DNA of 64,000 nucleotides, taken from the NCBI RefSeq assembly GCF_946479885.1, contig NZ_CAMLHM010000015.1, positions 1-64,000 on the forward strand, read 5' to 3'. Position numbers and translations under genes: made by a program. Origin of the DNA: an uncultured Devosia sp. (GTDB taxonomy: Bacteria; Pseudomonadota; Alphaproteobacteria; Rhizobiales; Devosiaceae). Each line of letters begins with the position of its first letter. Position 1 is the first letter of the stretch. Positions 36,551 through 45,507 of the stretch are shown here, piece by piece. A model generated the notes under the pieces. The model was not told where the DNA came from, searched no databases, and was given only the letters and a program-made list of their open reading frames with translations.

Positions 36551-36599
36551 TGGTGTTTCCTTTCAAGGACCGTCTTGGCCCAGCTCCAATGCCGATCGG

Positions 36600-36613
36600 T
36601 TGACGTAGATCAA
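36600..36613. promoter_or_regulatory. FNR/FixK box, divergent DUF305 / 36682 gene
   Basis: TTGACGTAGATCAA (TTGA-N6-TCAA), 50 bp from the DUF305 start and 69 bp from the plus-strand start. Confidence 0.82.
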
Positions 36614-36681
36614 CAATGGTCGTCCGTTGGGGTGTATTTCGTAGGCAACTGCGGAACCGCAGATTTTTCAGGAGCTTATTG

Positions 36682-37872
36682 ATGACCACGTTTTTGCAGG
36701 ACACCAAAAGGGTGCCGATTGCCCGAAATTGGCTGCCCAAGGTCCAGCGCATCGGCGGCGCGGCCGCCTTGTTCTCCATCCTGGGTGGTCTCTCGGCCGC
36801 GACCCCTGCCAGCGCCCATGTGAAGTGGTTTGCGCCCTATGTCGTGGGCAATGCGCCCGCGCCCATCACACGGACGCTCACCAACGGCTGGTTCTGGCTC
36901 GGTATCATCCTGGTATTGGCGTTCTTTGCCGTCACCGTGATCATCGAGCGCTTGCCGTTGGGCGTTCAGACCAATGCGGGGCTGGACCGGTTGGGCGCAC
37001 CGCTGTGGAACAGGTCCGACGATTTCATGCGGGCCGTGATCGGCGCGTTCTTCGTGGCGATCTTCGCCGTCGGCGGTGTCTATCTGACGCCGGACCTGCA
37101 GACGCCAAACGAATGGGTATCGTGGCTGCAGCTGCTCATCGCCGCCCTGGTCTTTTCGCGCCGCACCATGCCCCTGGCGGCTGCCGGCATTATCGGGCTC
37201 TGGGTCATCGCGTTGCGCGACTATGACTTCTTCCACCTGCTCGACTACCTGGCCCTCGGTGTCGGTGTGGCCGGCTACCTGGTGCTGGCCTCCAACCCAG
37301 ACGCCGGTTGGTACAAGCACCGTTTCGCCGTGCTGCGGTGGGGCGTTGCCATTGCGCTGATGTGGTCGAGCCTGGAGAAATTCGCCTATGCCGAGTGGTT
37401 CTACCCGCTCGTGGAGGAGCGGCCGTTCCTGACCTTCGGCATGCCGCGGGACACCTTCATCCCGATGGCCGGTGTGGCCGAGTTCACCATGGGCTTCGGC
37501 CTGCTGTGGACGCCGCTGATCCGCCGGCTATCGGCGCTCGCGCTCATCATCATCTTCACCACGGCGGTCTATCCATTCGGCCGCATCGACCTGGTCGGTC
37601 ATGCGCTCATCATGGGCACGCTGTTCCTGATTGCCGCCGATCCGTCGCCGTCGGGCCTGAAGCTGCCCAAACTGGCACCTGCCCTGGGCAGCGTGCCCGC
37701 CGGCCTGCTGGCTGCGCTGGTGATCATTGCCGGGGCCTATTGGGGCCTGCACGGCGTGTTCTATGCCGGTGCCGTGCCCACGACACCCGGGCAGAGCAGC
37801 GGTGAACTGCTGACGCACCTGCCCAATGCGGAACATCCACACGATGCTGCCCCGGCGCCGACGGCGCAGTAG
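36682..37872 (+). CDS. Polytopic DoxX-like membrane protein
   Basis: A 396-residue protein with an N-terminal signal-like segment ending near ATPASAHVKWFAPY, then about ten hydrophobic segments. The C-terminal half (FAVLRWGVAIALMWSSLEKFAYAEWF, then FIPMAGVAEFTMGFGLLW) resembles DoxX-type proteins. CAGGAG lies 7 nt before ATG 36682. The mature start AHVKWF and several other histidines recall copper-site proteins. The FNR box and nearness to nirK suggest a role in nitrite respiration or NO defence, but the function is unknown. Confidence 0.72.
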   Translation: MTTFLQDTKRVPIARNWLPKVQRIGGAAALFSILGGLSAATPASAHVKWFAPYVVGNAPAPITRTLTNGWFWLGIILVLAFFAVTVIIERLPLGVQTNAGLDRLGAPLWNRSDDFMRAVIGAFFVAIFAVGGVYLTPDLQTPNEWVSWLQLLIAALVFSRRTMPLAAAGIIGLWVIALRDYDFFHLLDYLALGVGVAGYLVLASNPDAGWYKHRFAVLRWGVAIALMWSSLEKFAYAEWFYPLVEERPFLTFGMPRDTFIPMAGVAEFTMGFGLLWTPLIRRLSALALIIIFTTAVYPFGRIDLVGHALIMGTLFLIAADPSPSGLKLPKLAPALGSVPAGLLAALVIIAGAYWGLHGVFYAGAVPTTPGQSSGELLTHLPNAEHPHDAAPAPTAQ

Positions 37873-37878
37873 CTGATG

Positions 37879-37906
37879 AGTGAGCGGGCCGTCAGGCCCG
37901 CTCACT
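37879..37906. terminator. Strong bidirectional hairpin terminator
   Basis: A perfect 12-bp stem (AGTGAGCGGGCC / GGCCCGCTCACT) with a GTCA loop between the convergent genes; it includes the stop codon of the minus-strand gene. The best terminator-like structure in the window. Confidence 0.8.
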
Positions 37907-38747
37907 TGTAGACCGCCTGCAGTATCTGAGCTTGGTAGAAGGCAAAGTAGTCCGCGGTGCCGAACATGTTGCCGACCTTCACCACCGAGGGGATGGTGTA
38001 ACCATCAAAGGTCGCCTCTTCCGCCATGGTGCCGCCAAAGGGCTGGAGCTGGAACCGCTTCTGCGGATTGGCATCGCTCCAGCGCAACCCCACCACCGCC
38101 TTCAGGGCGCCAGCCTGATCCACTGTCAACTGCAGAACGACAGGGCCGCCAGGCAGGTCAATCGTGACCGATGCCGTGTCCGGACCCTCGGCCTTCCAGG
38201 CGATGCCGTCGCGCGGCAGTATTGCCGCCGGGGCCCAGATGCTCTCGATGGCCGAGCGGAACTGGGCCGAGCGAACCAGATCCGGCGATGTGGCGACGTC
38301 GGCCACCGGCAAGAGCGACGCGATCCAGAACCGCGTCCAGGCCCTGCCATCCAGTGCCGCATCCGACCCCGTGATGGTCAGCGGGCCCGAGCGCAGAACG
38401 GGCATCCACACGAACCTGTCCGGCGGCGCCAGTATCTGACGGGCCTCCATGTCGTAGCTCTGGCTGCTGTTCTTGTCGCCGAGCAGGAACACGCCCTTGT
38501 GCCGCAATTCGACGGTCGTTTTCAGGGGCGTGCCAGGCGCGATGGCGTGCAGGAAGTAGCGCTGGGCCACCTCTGGTAGCCCTGACACCATAGCAGGGTC
38601 GAACACGCCGGACGGCGGAACAGCGGCCTGGGCGATCTCGGTCCAGGCCCGCTCGGCCTCCCCCATGGCCAGTCGATAGGATGCGAACAGGTATCCCACG
38701 ACAACGATGATCAAAACGAGAAATACGGCAACCGCTTTCAGAAGCAT
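37902..38747 (-). CDS. DUF6544-type membrane-anchored protein
   Basis: A 281-residue protein: N-terminal membrane helix (about 3-24), then a soluble region with GLPEVAQRYFLHAIAPGTPL, QSYDMEARQILAPPDRFVW and FQLQPFGGTMAEEATFDGYTIP, matching the DUF6544 family as recalled. No catalytic motif is evident. It lies downstream of nirK-nirV on the same strand and may belong to that unit. Confidence 0.7.
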   Translation of the reverse strand: MLLKAVAVFLVLIIVVVGYLFASYRLAMGEAERAWTEIAQAAVPPSGVFDPAMVSGLPEVAQRYFLHAIAPGTPLKTTVELRHKGVFLLGDKNSSQSYDMEARQILAPPDRFVWMPVLRSGPLTITGSDAALDGRAWTRFWIASLLPVADVATSPDLVRSAQFRSAIESIWAPAAILPRDGIAWKAEGPDTASVTIDLPGGPVVLQLTVDQAGALKAVVGLRWSDANPQKRFQLQPFGGTMAEEATFDGYTIPSVVKVGNMFGTADYFAFYQAQILQAVYK

Positions 38748-38821
38748 GTGTCGACCTCCAATACGCTACGCGACTATGATGCAACGCCGTGCAGGTCCGC
38801 GAATCGTCGGTCAGGGCACGG

Positions 38822-39706
38822 CTACGAAACGAAGGGTATCCGCCACGCGGAGCCGGGCTCGCGCACAAGCCTGAAGCCGAGATTGTCGGGCGGTGCTCCA
38901 ACCGAACAGCCACCGCCGCGCGCATCGCGGACAAACACGCTCATGGGTGTCAGGTGGCGGCCTTCCAGATAATGTACGCCGCAGCTCTCGACCACGCTGG
39001 CGATGGCGCCATCGGGGCCGAGCGTCGTGCGATTGGCGCAGGTCGCCGTCCATTCCCAGACATTGCCGCCGATGTCCATGACCCCAAGGTCATTGGCGCC
39101 GAACGAGCCGGGAGGCTGGGGCATGGCATTGGCCGAAACGGCGCGGCTCGTCTCCTGCTCATAGGCCGCGAGCCAGCGGGCGGCCGGATTGGCGGCGTCG
39201 GTCTGTTTCTCGATGGCGTGGTCGACAGCACGATCGCCGGCGACAAATATCCACTCGGCGACCGTGGGCAGGCGCCATTGGTCGCCGGTACGGTCCGACA
39301 ACCATGCGGCATAGGCAACGGCGTCATCATAGCTGACGCCCGTGACAGGTACGTCGTCCCGCGCCGGCCGAACGGCCGGTTCGGGCGTGTCGCAGAAGCC
39401 GTCGTCCACGCATCGCCGATAGTCGGCCAGCGTAACCTGGTGGCGCATCACCTCGACCGGCTCCATGGCTGTGTGCTGCAGGATGCCATTGACCGGGGCG
39501 CCGTTCATCTGGAAATCGCCGGGCATGCGGTGGTCATAGGGCCGGGCCTCGACGGTAACCGTCTCGGGGCCAAGGGCCGCCCGGTCGCCAGGGCCGACCG
39601 TGATAACGCCCGCCTGCACCAGCACCAGGGCGCTGAGACCCACCAGCAGCGCCGCTGGCAGCAGCAGATCCCCGAACGTCACGTCCTTGATGGCCTGGGC
39701 AGTCAT
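38822..39706 (-). CDS. nirV: NirV, formylglycine-generating-enzyme-like protein
   Basis: A 294-residue protein with an N-terminal membrane helix (about 14-38) and a SUMF1 domain (about 80-290): EVMRHQVTLADYRRCV, TGVSYDDAVAYAAWLS, WRLPTVAEWIFVAGD, GGNVWEWTATC and NLGFRLVRE. NirV genes follow nirK in many rhizobia; the molecular role is not settled. ATG 39706 is preferred over 39739 for its upstream GGAG. It starts 57 bp after nirK. Confidence 0.9.
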   Translation of the reverse strand: MTAQAIKDVTFGDLLLPAALLVGLSALVLVQAGVITVGPGDRAALGPETVTVEARPYDHRMPGDFQMNGAPVNGILQHTAMEPVEVMRHQVTLADYRRCVDDGFCDTPEPAVRPARDDVPVTGVSYDDAVAYAAWLSDRTGDQWRLPTVAEWIFVAGDRAVDHAIEKQTDAANPAARWLAAYEQETSRAVSANAMPQPPGSFGANDLGVMDIGGNVWEWTATCANRTTLGPDGAIASVVESCGVHYLEGRHLTPMSVFVRDARGGGCSVGAPPDNLGFRLVREPGSAWRIPFVS

Positions 39707-39762
39707 GATCTGGCTCCATATGGAGAAGCGGCCCGCCAACAGGTGGCGGGCCGCAGACGCGG

Positions 39763-40911
39763 TCAGGCGATCGGGCTAGGAGCCTGTACCTGCGTCATGA
39801 GGTCGTCGTTCCACTCGCCTTCCACTTTGAAGTGCGCAGTGGCCCCCAGTTCGACGGCCTCGATGAGGTTGTGGTTGACATAGGCATAGATGCCCGGCTG
39901 CAGGAACGTGTAGAGCGCGGCACCGGCGCAGCCGCCGGGGATATGCCAGGTCTCGAGGTCGACCTGCGGCGGGTTGCGGAACTTGCCGGTATTCCAGACG
40001 TAATCGCCGTGGCCGCCGATCAGATGCGGACGGGTGTCGCGATTGGCCTGGCTGTGGATGATCAGCACCGTCTCGCCGACATTGGCGGTCATGGCGTTCT
40101 CGCCCGTCAGGGCACCAGCGGCGCCGTTGAACACCTCGTGGGTCGGCGTAAGGGTCTTCATGACCTCGAGCATGTCCGAGTAGCCGTCGCCGGCCGATTC
40201 ATAGGTCTTGAAGTTGCCGTCGGCATCCTTGGGCACGTAGAAGTCCTGTTCGCCGATATAGTAGATGCGATCGTAGGTCAGCTTGTTGCCCTGGCCGTCC
40301 TTCAGGCCGTCGCGCGGCAGGACCATGATGGCCCCGTTCATACCCGACACCACATGCCACGGGATCATCGGACCCCCGGGCGCGCAGTGGTAGACGAACA
40401 CGCCCTGGCGGGTTGCCTTGAAGCGGAGCTTCACCTGCTCACCGGGGTTGATCAGCGTAAGACCGCCGCCGCCCAGCGCACCGGTAGCCGAGTGGAAGTC
40501 GATATTGTGCTGCATCATGTTGGTGTCGGGATTGGTCAGCGTCAGCTCGACATAGTCGCCCTCGTGGACCACCATCAACGGGCCCGGAACCGAACCGTTG
40601 AAGGTCATGGCCTGCACCGTTGTACCCAGGTCGTCGATGACCAGTGCCTTCTCCTGAATCTCCAGGGTGAACTCGACCACCTTGGGGCCGCTGCTGGCGA
40701 CCTGCTCGTGGTCGTGCACTCCGGGAGGGGCAACCAGGTCCACCTTCACGCGCGGCAGGGCGCTCAGATCGGGTGCAGGCCCGGTCACTACACCGGTTTC
40801 TTCGGCGCCCGCCGGAACCGACGCGAGGACGGCGCCGAAAACGCCTGCGAACGCGACGCCGGCCATCAGGTTGCGGCGTCCTAGGTTGATGTCGTCGTCA
40901 TGGTCTTGCAT
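39763..40911 (-). CDS. nirK: Copper nitrite reductase NirK
   Basis: A 382-residue protein with a Tat-type signal ([16 protein letters not shown]). Type 1 copper ligands are H135, C176, H186 and M191 ([17 protein letters not shown]); type 2 ligands are H140, H175 and H347, with catalytic D138 in QHNIDFH. The [11 protein letters not shown] spacing, one residue longer than in Alcaligenes, is the rhizobial type. It reduces nitrite to NO in the periplasm, with pseudoazurin (divergent gene) as probable donor. An FNR box lies 75 bp upstream. Confidence 0.97.
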   Translation of the reverse strand: MQDHDDDINLGRRNLMAGVAFAGVFGAVLASVPAGAEETGVVTGPAPDLSALPRVKVDLVAPPGVHDHEQVASSGPKVVEFTLEIQEKALVIDDLGTTVQAMTFNGSVPGPLMVVHEGDYVELTLTNPDTNMMQHNIDFHSATGALGGGGLTLINPGEQVKLRFKATRQGVFVYHCAPGGPMIPWHVVSGMNGAIMVLPRDGLKDGQGNKLTYDRIYYIGEQDFYVPKDADGNFKTYESAGDGYSDMLEVMKTLTPTHEVFNGAAGALTGENAMTANVGETVLIIHSQANRDTRPHLIGGHGDYVWNTGKFRNPPQVDLETWHIPGGCAGAALYTFLQPGIYAYVNHNLIEAVELGATAHFKVEGEWNDDLMTQVQAPSPIA

Positions 40912-40986
40912 TCAAGCTCTCCAGCATTGCCGCCCCGTTATCGGCGTCGGTCGATGCTGGAATAGTGCCTTGCGAGCCGCCATTCT

Positions 40987-41000
40987 TTGACGCGGCTCAA
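40987..41000. promoter_or_regulatory. FNR/FixK/NnrR-type box upstream of nirK
   Basis: TTGACGCGGCTCAA (TTGA-N6-TCAA), 75 bp before the nirK start. Confidence 0.82.
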
Positions 41001-41047
41001 ATTGTGCCAACGATTAATTTGGGCCTGCCTGCGACATTTCGGCTAAT

Positions 41048-41061
41048 TTGACACGCGTCAA
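41048..41061. promoter_or_regulatory. FNR/FixK-type box upstream of pseudoazurin
   Basis: TTGACACGCGTCAA, a perfect TTGAC-N4-GTCAA palindrome 77 bp before the pseudoazurin start. It is 61 bp from the nirK box, with both boxes at almost the same distance from their genes. Confidence 0.85.
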
Positions 41062-41138
41062 AGAAACCGAGCCTCCATCCGAGCAAAAGGGCGGCAGGAG
41101 ACGCGAATGGATCGCATCTCTCGATCCAGGAGAACAAG

Positions 41139-41579
41139 ATGAACACGCTCTTCAAAGCAACCATCGCCACGCTGATGCTCGTCACTGCTGCGCCCACCTA
41201 TGCAGCCAACTTCGAAGTGCAGATGCTCAACAAGGGCGCCGACGGCGCCGGGATGGTCTTCGAGCCCGCGCTGACCCAGATCGCGGTCGGCGACACGGTG
41301 ACCTTCATACCCACCGACAAGGGGCACAATGCCGAAACGGTCAAGGATATCCTTCCCGACGGGGCCGAGGCCTTCAAGGGCGCCATGGGCAAGGAAGTTG
41401 TCGTCACGTTCACCGCGCCGGGTGTCTATGCCGTGAAGTGCGCGCCCCATCTGGGCATGGGCATGATCGCCGCCATCATTGTGGGCGATGCGGTCAATAT
41501 CGACGCCGCCAAGGCCGCGCACTTGCCGGGCAAGGCAAAGGAACGCTTCGACGCAGCACTTGCCGGCGCCGGCCTCTAG
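41139..41579 (+). CDS. paz: Pseudoazurin
   Basis: A 146-residue cupredoxin. A signal peptide (about 1-22, ...APTYA) precedes the domain with copper ligands H63, C101, H104 and M109 (KGHN, then [10 protein letters not shown]). It is a periplasmic electron carrier, the usual donor to NirK, and may also accept electrons from the amine dehydrogenase further on. Divergent from nirK with symmetric FNR boxes. Confidence 0.95.
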   Translation: MNTLFKATIATLMLVTAAPTYAANFEVQMLNKGADGAGMVFEPALTQIAVGDTVTFIPTDKGHNAETVKDILPDGAEAFKGAMGKEVVVTFTAPGVYAVKCAPHLGMGMIAAIIVGDAVNIDAAKAAHLPGKAKERFDAALAGAGL

Positions 41580-41590
41580 CACACTGGCAT

Positions 41591-41615
41591 GCAGGATTGC
41601 TTCCGGCGATCCTGC
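41591..41615 (+). terminator. Hairpin after pseudoazurin gene
   Basis: GCAGGATTGC and GCGATCCTGC form a 10-bp stem with one G-T pair and a 5-nt loop, 11 nt after the stop. There is no T tract; it may end or attenuate transcription before nnrU. Confidence 0.5.
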
Positions 41616-41631
41616 CTCCGCGGAGAGCGCG

Positions 41632-42318
41632 ATGCCCCACGACGCCCAGTTGTGGATCCAGTTCGCCGGATCCATGGCCGCCTTGCTCGCAGCGCACGCC
41701 GTCCCGGCGAGACCGCCTCTCAGGAGGCGGCTCGTCGGCGCCCTGGGCGAAGGCGTCTATGTCGCTCTCCACTCGGCAATGTCGCTTTTGCTCCTGGCCT
41801 GGATGTTCCGGGCGACCGCGGAAGCGCCCTATGTCGAACTCTGGCCGGCGATGGACTGGCAGCGGTTCATCCCCCGCCTGCTGGTTCCCGCGGCATTCGC
41901 ATTTGGGGTGGTCGGATTGTGTACCCCCAATAGGCTGTCGCTCTCGGCCAACCGGCGTCCAGACGACGCCAGCGGGAGCATTCTTGGGATTACGCGCCAT
42001 CCGGTCCTGTGGGCCCTCGCGCTCTGGGCTGCCGCGCATATCGTACCAAATGGCGATCTCGCCCATGTCATGCTGTTCGGAACATTGCTCGCCCTTTGCC
42101 TGGCCGGAATGGCACTGATGGACAGGGGGGCGCGCAGGCGCCTTGGGCAAGATGAGTGGAAGTCACTCGCGGCGCGCCGGCCACTGGTGCCGTTCTCCCG
42201 ACCGGCGTCGCTGAGCTGGCCCTCGCGCCGGGACCTTCTGCTGGGCTTTGTCGGGCTCGCGCTCGCCGGCGCCGCGCTCGCCCTGCACGAAATCATCATA
42301 GGGGTGCCGGCCGCCTAG
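41632..42318 (+). CDS. nnrU: NnrU-family membrane protein
   Basis: A 228-residue protein with about six membrane helices and the NnrU pattern: AAHAVPARPPLRRRLVGALGEGVYVALHSAMSL, then ITRHPVLWALALWAAAHIVPNGDLAHVMLFG. NnrU genes accompany nir/nor clusters and are regulated by NnrR; the family also shares features with NnrU/15-cis-zeta-carotene isomerases, which bind haem. GGAGA lies 8 nt before the ATG. Confidence 0.88.
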   Translation: MPHDAQLWIQFAGSMAALLAAHAVPARPPLRRRLVGALGEGVYVALHSAMSLLLLAWMFRATAEAPYVELWPAMDWQRFIPRLLVPAAFAFGVVGLCTPNRLSLSANRRPDDASGSILGITRHPVLWALALWAAAHIVPNGDLAHVMLFGTLLALCLAGMALMDRGARRRLGQDEWKSLAARRPLVPFSRPASLSWPSRRDLLLGFVGLALAGAALALHEIIIGVPAA

Positions 42319-42331
42319 CTGCGTCCAGTCG

Positions 42332-42345
42332 TTGCGCTGTCGCAA
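42332..42345 (+). promoter_or_regulatory. NnrR-type box
   Basis: TTGCGCTGTCGCAA fits TTGCG-N4-CRCAA, the motif proposed for NnrR in Rhodobacter denitrification promoters. It is a perfect palindrome except in the centre, 52 bp before the DUF59 gene. It differs from the TTGA boxes elsewhere, suggesting NO rather than oxygen control. Confidence 0.6.
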
Positions 42346-42396
42346 AGATCGGTCCGCAAACATCGTTTAGTCATCCTGCGTCCACCTGGGGATATC

Positions 42397-42726
42397 ATGA
42401 CCTTCCAACCATGCATCTCGCCGGCGTTGCAGCCCTGCCTTGAGCAGGTGCTCGACCCGGAGATCGGCATCAACATCGTCGACCTCGGCCTGGTCTATCT
42501 CGCCCGCGAGCAGGACCGGCAGATCGAGGTGCAGATGACGCTGACGAGCCGCGCCTGCCCGATGGGACGGCTCGTGGTCGACGAGGTTCGTGACCGGATT
42601 GCTTCGGGCTTTCCGGCTGCCACCCGGGTGAACGTCGAACTCGTCTGGGATCCGGTATGGACCTCCGACTTCATCAATGATGCCGGGCGCCGCGCGCTCG
42701 GCAGAACACCCAAAGGAACCTTGTAA
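42397..42726 (+). CDS. DUF59 (MIP18-type) metal-sulfur cluster assembly protein
   Basis: A 109-residue protein covering the DUF59 domain: QVLDPEIGINIVDLGLVY, TLTSRACPMG and VNVELVWDPVWTSDFINDAGRRALG. Such proteins help assemble or insert Fe-S clusters. First of a three-gene unit with TAATG overlap to the next gene. The NnrR-type box upstream suggests repair or supply of clusters under NO. Confidence 0.88.
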   Translation: MTFQPCISPALQPCLEQVLDPEIGINIVDLGLVYLAREQDRQIEVQMTLTSRACPMGRLVVDEVRDRIASGFPAATRVNVELVWDPVWTSDFINDAGRRALGRTPKGTL

Positions 42727-42977
42727 TGTGCAGCGATTGCCAGTCCGGCGAAACCATCATCGACGTGCGACAGATCGCGCCGCGGCTGCGGCACCCAATG
42801 ATCTTCAACGCCTTCCAGAATCTCAACGCGGGTGAGGCCTTTCTCATCGTCAACGACCACGACCCAAAGCCGCTGCACTACCAGTTCGCTGCGGAATATC
42901 CGGGCACGTTCGATTGGGTCTACGAACAGCAGGGTCCGGAAGTTTGGCAGGTACGGGTCAGCCGCACCGCAGCCTGA
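42726..42977 (+). CDS. DUF2249 protein (short)
   Basis: An 83-residue protein with the DUF2249 core: IDVRQIAPRLRHPMIFNAFQNLNAGEAFLIVNDHDPKPLHYQF, read in overlapping pieces, ending PEVWQVRVSR. CSDC at the N-terminus may bind a metal. The family occurs with nir/nor and hemerythrin genes and its biochemistry is unsettled. It overlaps the DUF59 gene by 1 nt (TAATG). Confidence 0.87.
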   Translation: MCSDCQSGETIIDVRQIAPRLRHPMIFNAFQNLNAGEAFLIVNDHDPKPLHYQFAAEYPGTFDWVYEQQGPEVWQVRVSRTAA

Positions 42978-42979
42978 CC

Positions 42980-44041
42980 GTGTTCGCGACCAGTCTGATA
43001 CCGAGGTCGTTGTTGGCCGCCACTGCCGTCCTGGCGGTGGCGGGCCTTTATGGTGGGCTCGTCCGCATCGGCGTCCCCTTGCCCAATGCGGCGGTGCCCG
43101 CCGAACTTCACGGCCTCATCATGATGCAAGGGGTCTTCGGCACCTTGGTGCCGCTGGAAAGAGCGGTCGCCCTGCGCGGGCCGATCTGGTTTGTCTCGCC
43201 AATCCTGTCCATCCTGGCAACGGCCGGGTTGCTGGCCGGCTTTCCTGCAATCGCCGCGTTCGTCGCCTACGCCGCCGCGGCAGCACTCTTCTGCTGGATG
43301 TCCGGCCACGTGCTGCGGCTGCAGCCCGCCCCGTTTACCGTCGCACTCCTGCTGGGTGCCGTTTGCCTGCTCATCGGTTCGATCCACACTGTGGTGGCCA
43401 CCGGCGCGAACGCGACCTCCATCCCCTGGTGGCTCGCCTACCTCGTCTTGACGGTGTCTGGTGAACGGCTGGAACTCAGCCGCCTCATGGGGCATAGCAG
43501 AACAATCGTGGCGGCATTCTTCGCGGCGGCGCTCGTTCTGCTGATCGGGTGTTTCATCGGTCTTGCGGATGCCTGGGGCGCCAGGTGTTTTGGCCTCGGC
43601 CTGCTGTTGCTGTCGATATGGCTGTGGCGCCACGACATTGCCCTTCGCACGATCCGAACGCGTGGTCAGGCCAGGTTCATGGCGGCGGCAATCCTTTGCG
43701 GGCATGCCTGGCTGGGCATCGCGGGCCTGCTCGGCCTCGGTCTTCCGGAATACGGTGCCGGACCCGATGCCTTGATCCATGCCGTCACGATCGGCTTCGC
43801 CCTCTCCATGGTCATGGGGCACGCCCTGGTGATCCTCCCGGCCGTCGCCGGGGTCAGGATCCAGTATTCCCGGTTTCTCTACGCCCCGCTCGCCATCCTC
43901 GAGGCTGCGGTGTGCTACCGCGTTCTGGCCGACGCGTTCTTCATCGACTGGCGCTGGGTGTCGGGCCCTGTAACGGTGCTGGCGCTTGCCGTGTTTGCCA
44001 CGCTCGTCGTCGCGGCGCCCAGGCCCCGCGTCGACGCCTAG
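42980..44041 (+). CDS. NnrS-like polytopic membrane protein
   Basis: A 353-residue protein with about 11-12 helices. GTG 42980 is 2 nt after the previous stop. It has ELHGLIMMQGVFGTLVPLERAVAL and, near the C-terminus, DALIHAVTIGFALSMVMGHALVILPAV, recalling the haem-ligand helices of NnrS (LHVATVGSIGAMTLAVMTRA), but overall similarity to the nnrS product at 27608 is low. Probably a distant member of the same superfamily acting in NO or nitrite metabolism. Third gene of the DUF59-DUF2249 unit. Confidence 0.65.
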   Translation: MFATSLIPRSLLAATAVLAVAGLYGGLVRIGVPLPNAAVPAELHGLIMMQGVFGTLVPLERAVALRGPIWFVSPILSILATAGLLAGFPAIAAFVAYAAAAALFCWMSGHVLRLQPAPFTVALLLGAVCLLIGSIHTVVATGANATSIPWWLAYLVLTVSGERLELSRLMGHSRTIVAAFFAAALVLLIGCFIGLADAWGARCFGLGLLLLSIWLWRHDIALRTIRTRGQARFMAAAILCGHAWLGIAGLLGLGLPEYGAGPDALIHAVTIGFALSMVMGHALVILPAVAGVRIQYSRFLYAPLAILEAAVCYRVLADAFFIDWRWVSGPVTVLALAVFATLVVAAPRPRVDA

Positions 44042-44080
44042 CCGACCTCGCCGGCATCGCAGCACGCACCGACGGCTGCC

Positions 44081-44719
44081 TCAGGGGGCCAATCTCGCCG
44101 CTGACCAGACGCCGGCGCCGATCGGCCTGGTAAAGAGCAGCCGGTCGTGCAGCCGGTCGGCCCCGTCCTCCCAGAACTCGATCGCAGAGGGCACCAGGCA
44201 CATGCCGCTCCAATGCGCAGGACGGGGGACTGGCCCGCCCGCGAAGCGGTTCGCGATCTCGCCGGCTTGGTCAATGAGCGTGGCGCGGTCGGCGATGACC
44301 GAAGACTGGGCGGACGCATGGGCTCCTATCTGGGAGCCGCGCGGGCGACCAGCGAAGTACTGGTCTGCATAGGTATCGTCAACCTGATGCACGGTGCCGC
44401 GAACACGGACCTGCCGACCCAGCGCCGGCCAGTGGAAGCACGCGGCCGCCTTGCCGCTCGCCAGCATCTGCTTGCCCTTGGGACTGGTGAGATTGGTGAA
44501 GAAGACCAGACCATCATCCCGAATGGATTGCAGCAGGACCATCCGCACGTCCGGATCGCCGGTGGGCGTCACAGTGGCGAGCGACATGGCGGACGCGGCA
44601 AAGCCGACCTGGCTCCTGGCTTCGCCCAGCCATCGCTCGAGTACGAACATCGGATCGTCCTGCGGGCGATCGTACGTCGCCAGGAATAGTGCATCTGGTC
44701 TATGCTGGGTTTCGCTCAT
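44081..44719 (-). CDS. pdxH: Pyridoxamine 5'-phosphate oxidase family (PdxH)
   Basis: A 212-residue flavoprotein. The FMN-binding region is MVLLQSIRDDGLVFFTNLTSPKGKQM, and the C-terminal PdxH signature is IEFWEDGADRLHDRLLF. It oxidises pyridoxine/pyridoxamine phosphate to pyridoxal phosphate, normally with O2. AGGAG lies 7 nt before the ATG. Its place inside an anaerobic respiration cluster is unexpected; it may be a second copy or a related flavin enzyme. Confidence 0.85.
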   Translation of the reverse strand: MSETQHRPDALFLATYDRPQDDPMFVLERWLGEARSQVGFAASAMSLATVTPTGDPDVRMVLLQSIRDDGLVFFTNLTSPKGKQMLASGKAAACFHWPALGRQVRVRGTVHQVDDTYADQYFAGRPRGSQIGAHASAQSSVIADRATLIDQAGEIANRFAGGPVPRPAHWSGMCLVPSAIEFWEDGADRLHDRLLFTRPIGAGVWSAARLAP

Positions 44720-44756
44720 CCCAAGCTCCTGTTTCCGGATCGGTCGGCGGGATTCG

Positions 44757-45458
44757 TCACCGCACTCGATCGCCGTGCCAATTGATCTCGCGCAGTACGT
44801 CCACCGACTCTGGTGGCAGGTGCTCTTGCCTGATCGGTGCCCCGGCAAGACGACCGCCAAGGCGGCGCGTCAGTCCCATGGTGGTCGCGAGCAGCCATGA
44901 GGCGAACAGCAACTCGCTCGCCAACGTCCAGACATCGCCAGTCGAGCCGGCCAAAGCGCGCGCGATCGCTTCGCCCAGTTGCAGATTGGCCAGCATGGCG
45001 AAGGCCGCCGTCGACCATCTGGTGCCCCTGACGTTTCGCCCCGCCGTTGACCAGGCGAGGGCCGTCATTCCCATGGCGCCCAGTTGGGCGGCTCCATGCA
45101 GACCTTCGATACTGAAGCGCGCGATTGCCGATGGGGTCACGAAATGCTCCGCTGCGGGAAGCAGCGCCAGTGCGATCCCGCTTGCTCCGACCAATCCGAG
45201 AAAGATCAGCGCCGGAGCCCAGCAGCGACGATAGGGGCGGTTGGCGTTCATGACGGCGAAGAGCAGCAGCGCGACATTGCCACCCAGACCGGGGCCCACC
45301 GCCTCCGCCTCGCCCAGTGCGGCCATCAGTGCCGCAGCCGCCATCATCGCGGCCGCTGCACAACCGGTGACAGCGAGCGTCGCCGGGTCAGGCCTTAGGG
45401 CACGGACGTGCTTGGCAGTCGTCCGCTCCAGGGCGGCAAAGGGTGAGATAGCGTTCAT
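44757..45458 (-). CDS. Unknown polytopic membrane protein
   Basis: A 233-residue protein with about five or six hydrophobic segments (LAVTGCAAAAMMAAAALMAALG, GLGGNVALLLFAVMNANRPYRRCWAPALIFLGLVGASGIALALL and others, quoted in parts). No family was recognised. It lies 37 bp upstream of pdxH on the same strand, with an FNR-like box 50 bp before its start, so it probably belongs to the oxygen/NO regulon. Confidence 0.65.
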   Translation of the reverse strand: MNAISPFAALERTTAKHVRALRPDPATLAVTGCAAAAMMAAAALMAALGEAEAVGPGLGGNVALLLFAVMNANRPYRRCWAPALIFLGLVGASGIALALLPAAEHFVTPSAIARFSIEGLHGAAQLGAMGMTALAWSTAGRNVRGTRWSTAAFAMLANLQLGEAIARALAGSTGDVWTLASELLFASWLLATTMGLTRRLGGRLAGAPIRQEHLPPESVDVLREINWHGDRVR

Positions 45459-45507
45459 GGGCTGCTCCAGATTCGCGCCAGATCAGCACGCGGCCCGGGC
45501 TCCATCG

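Noticed and set aside
42920..44065. Minus-strand frame of 381 codons
   Set aside because: Antisense to the NnrS-like membrane protein; hydrophilic, repetitive Arg/Asp/His sequence.
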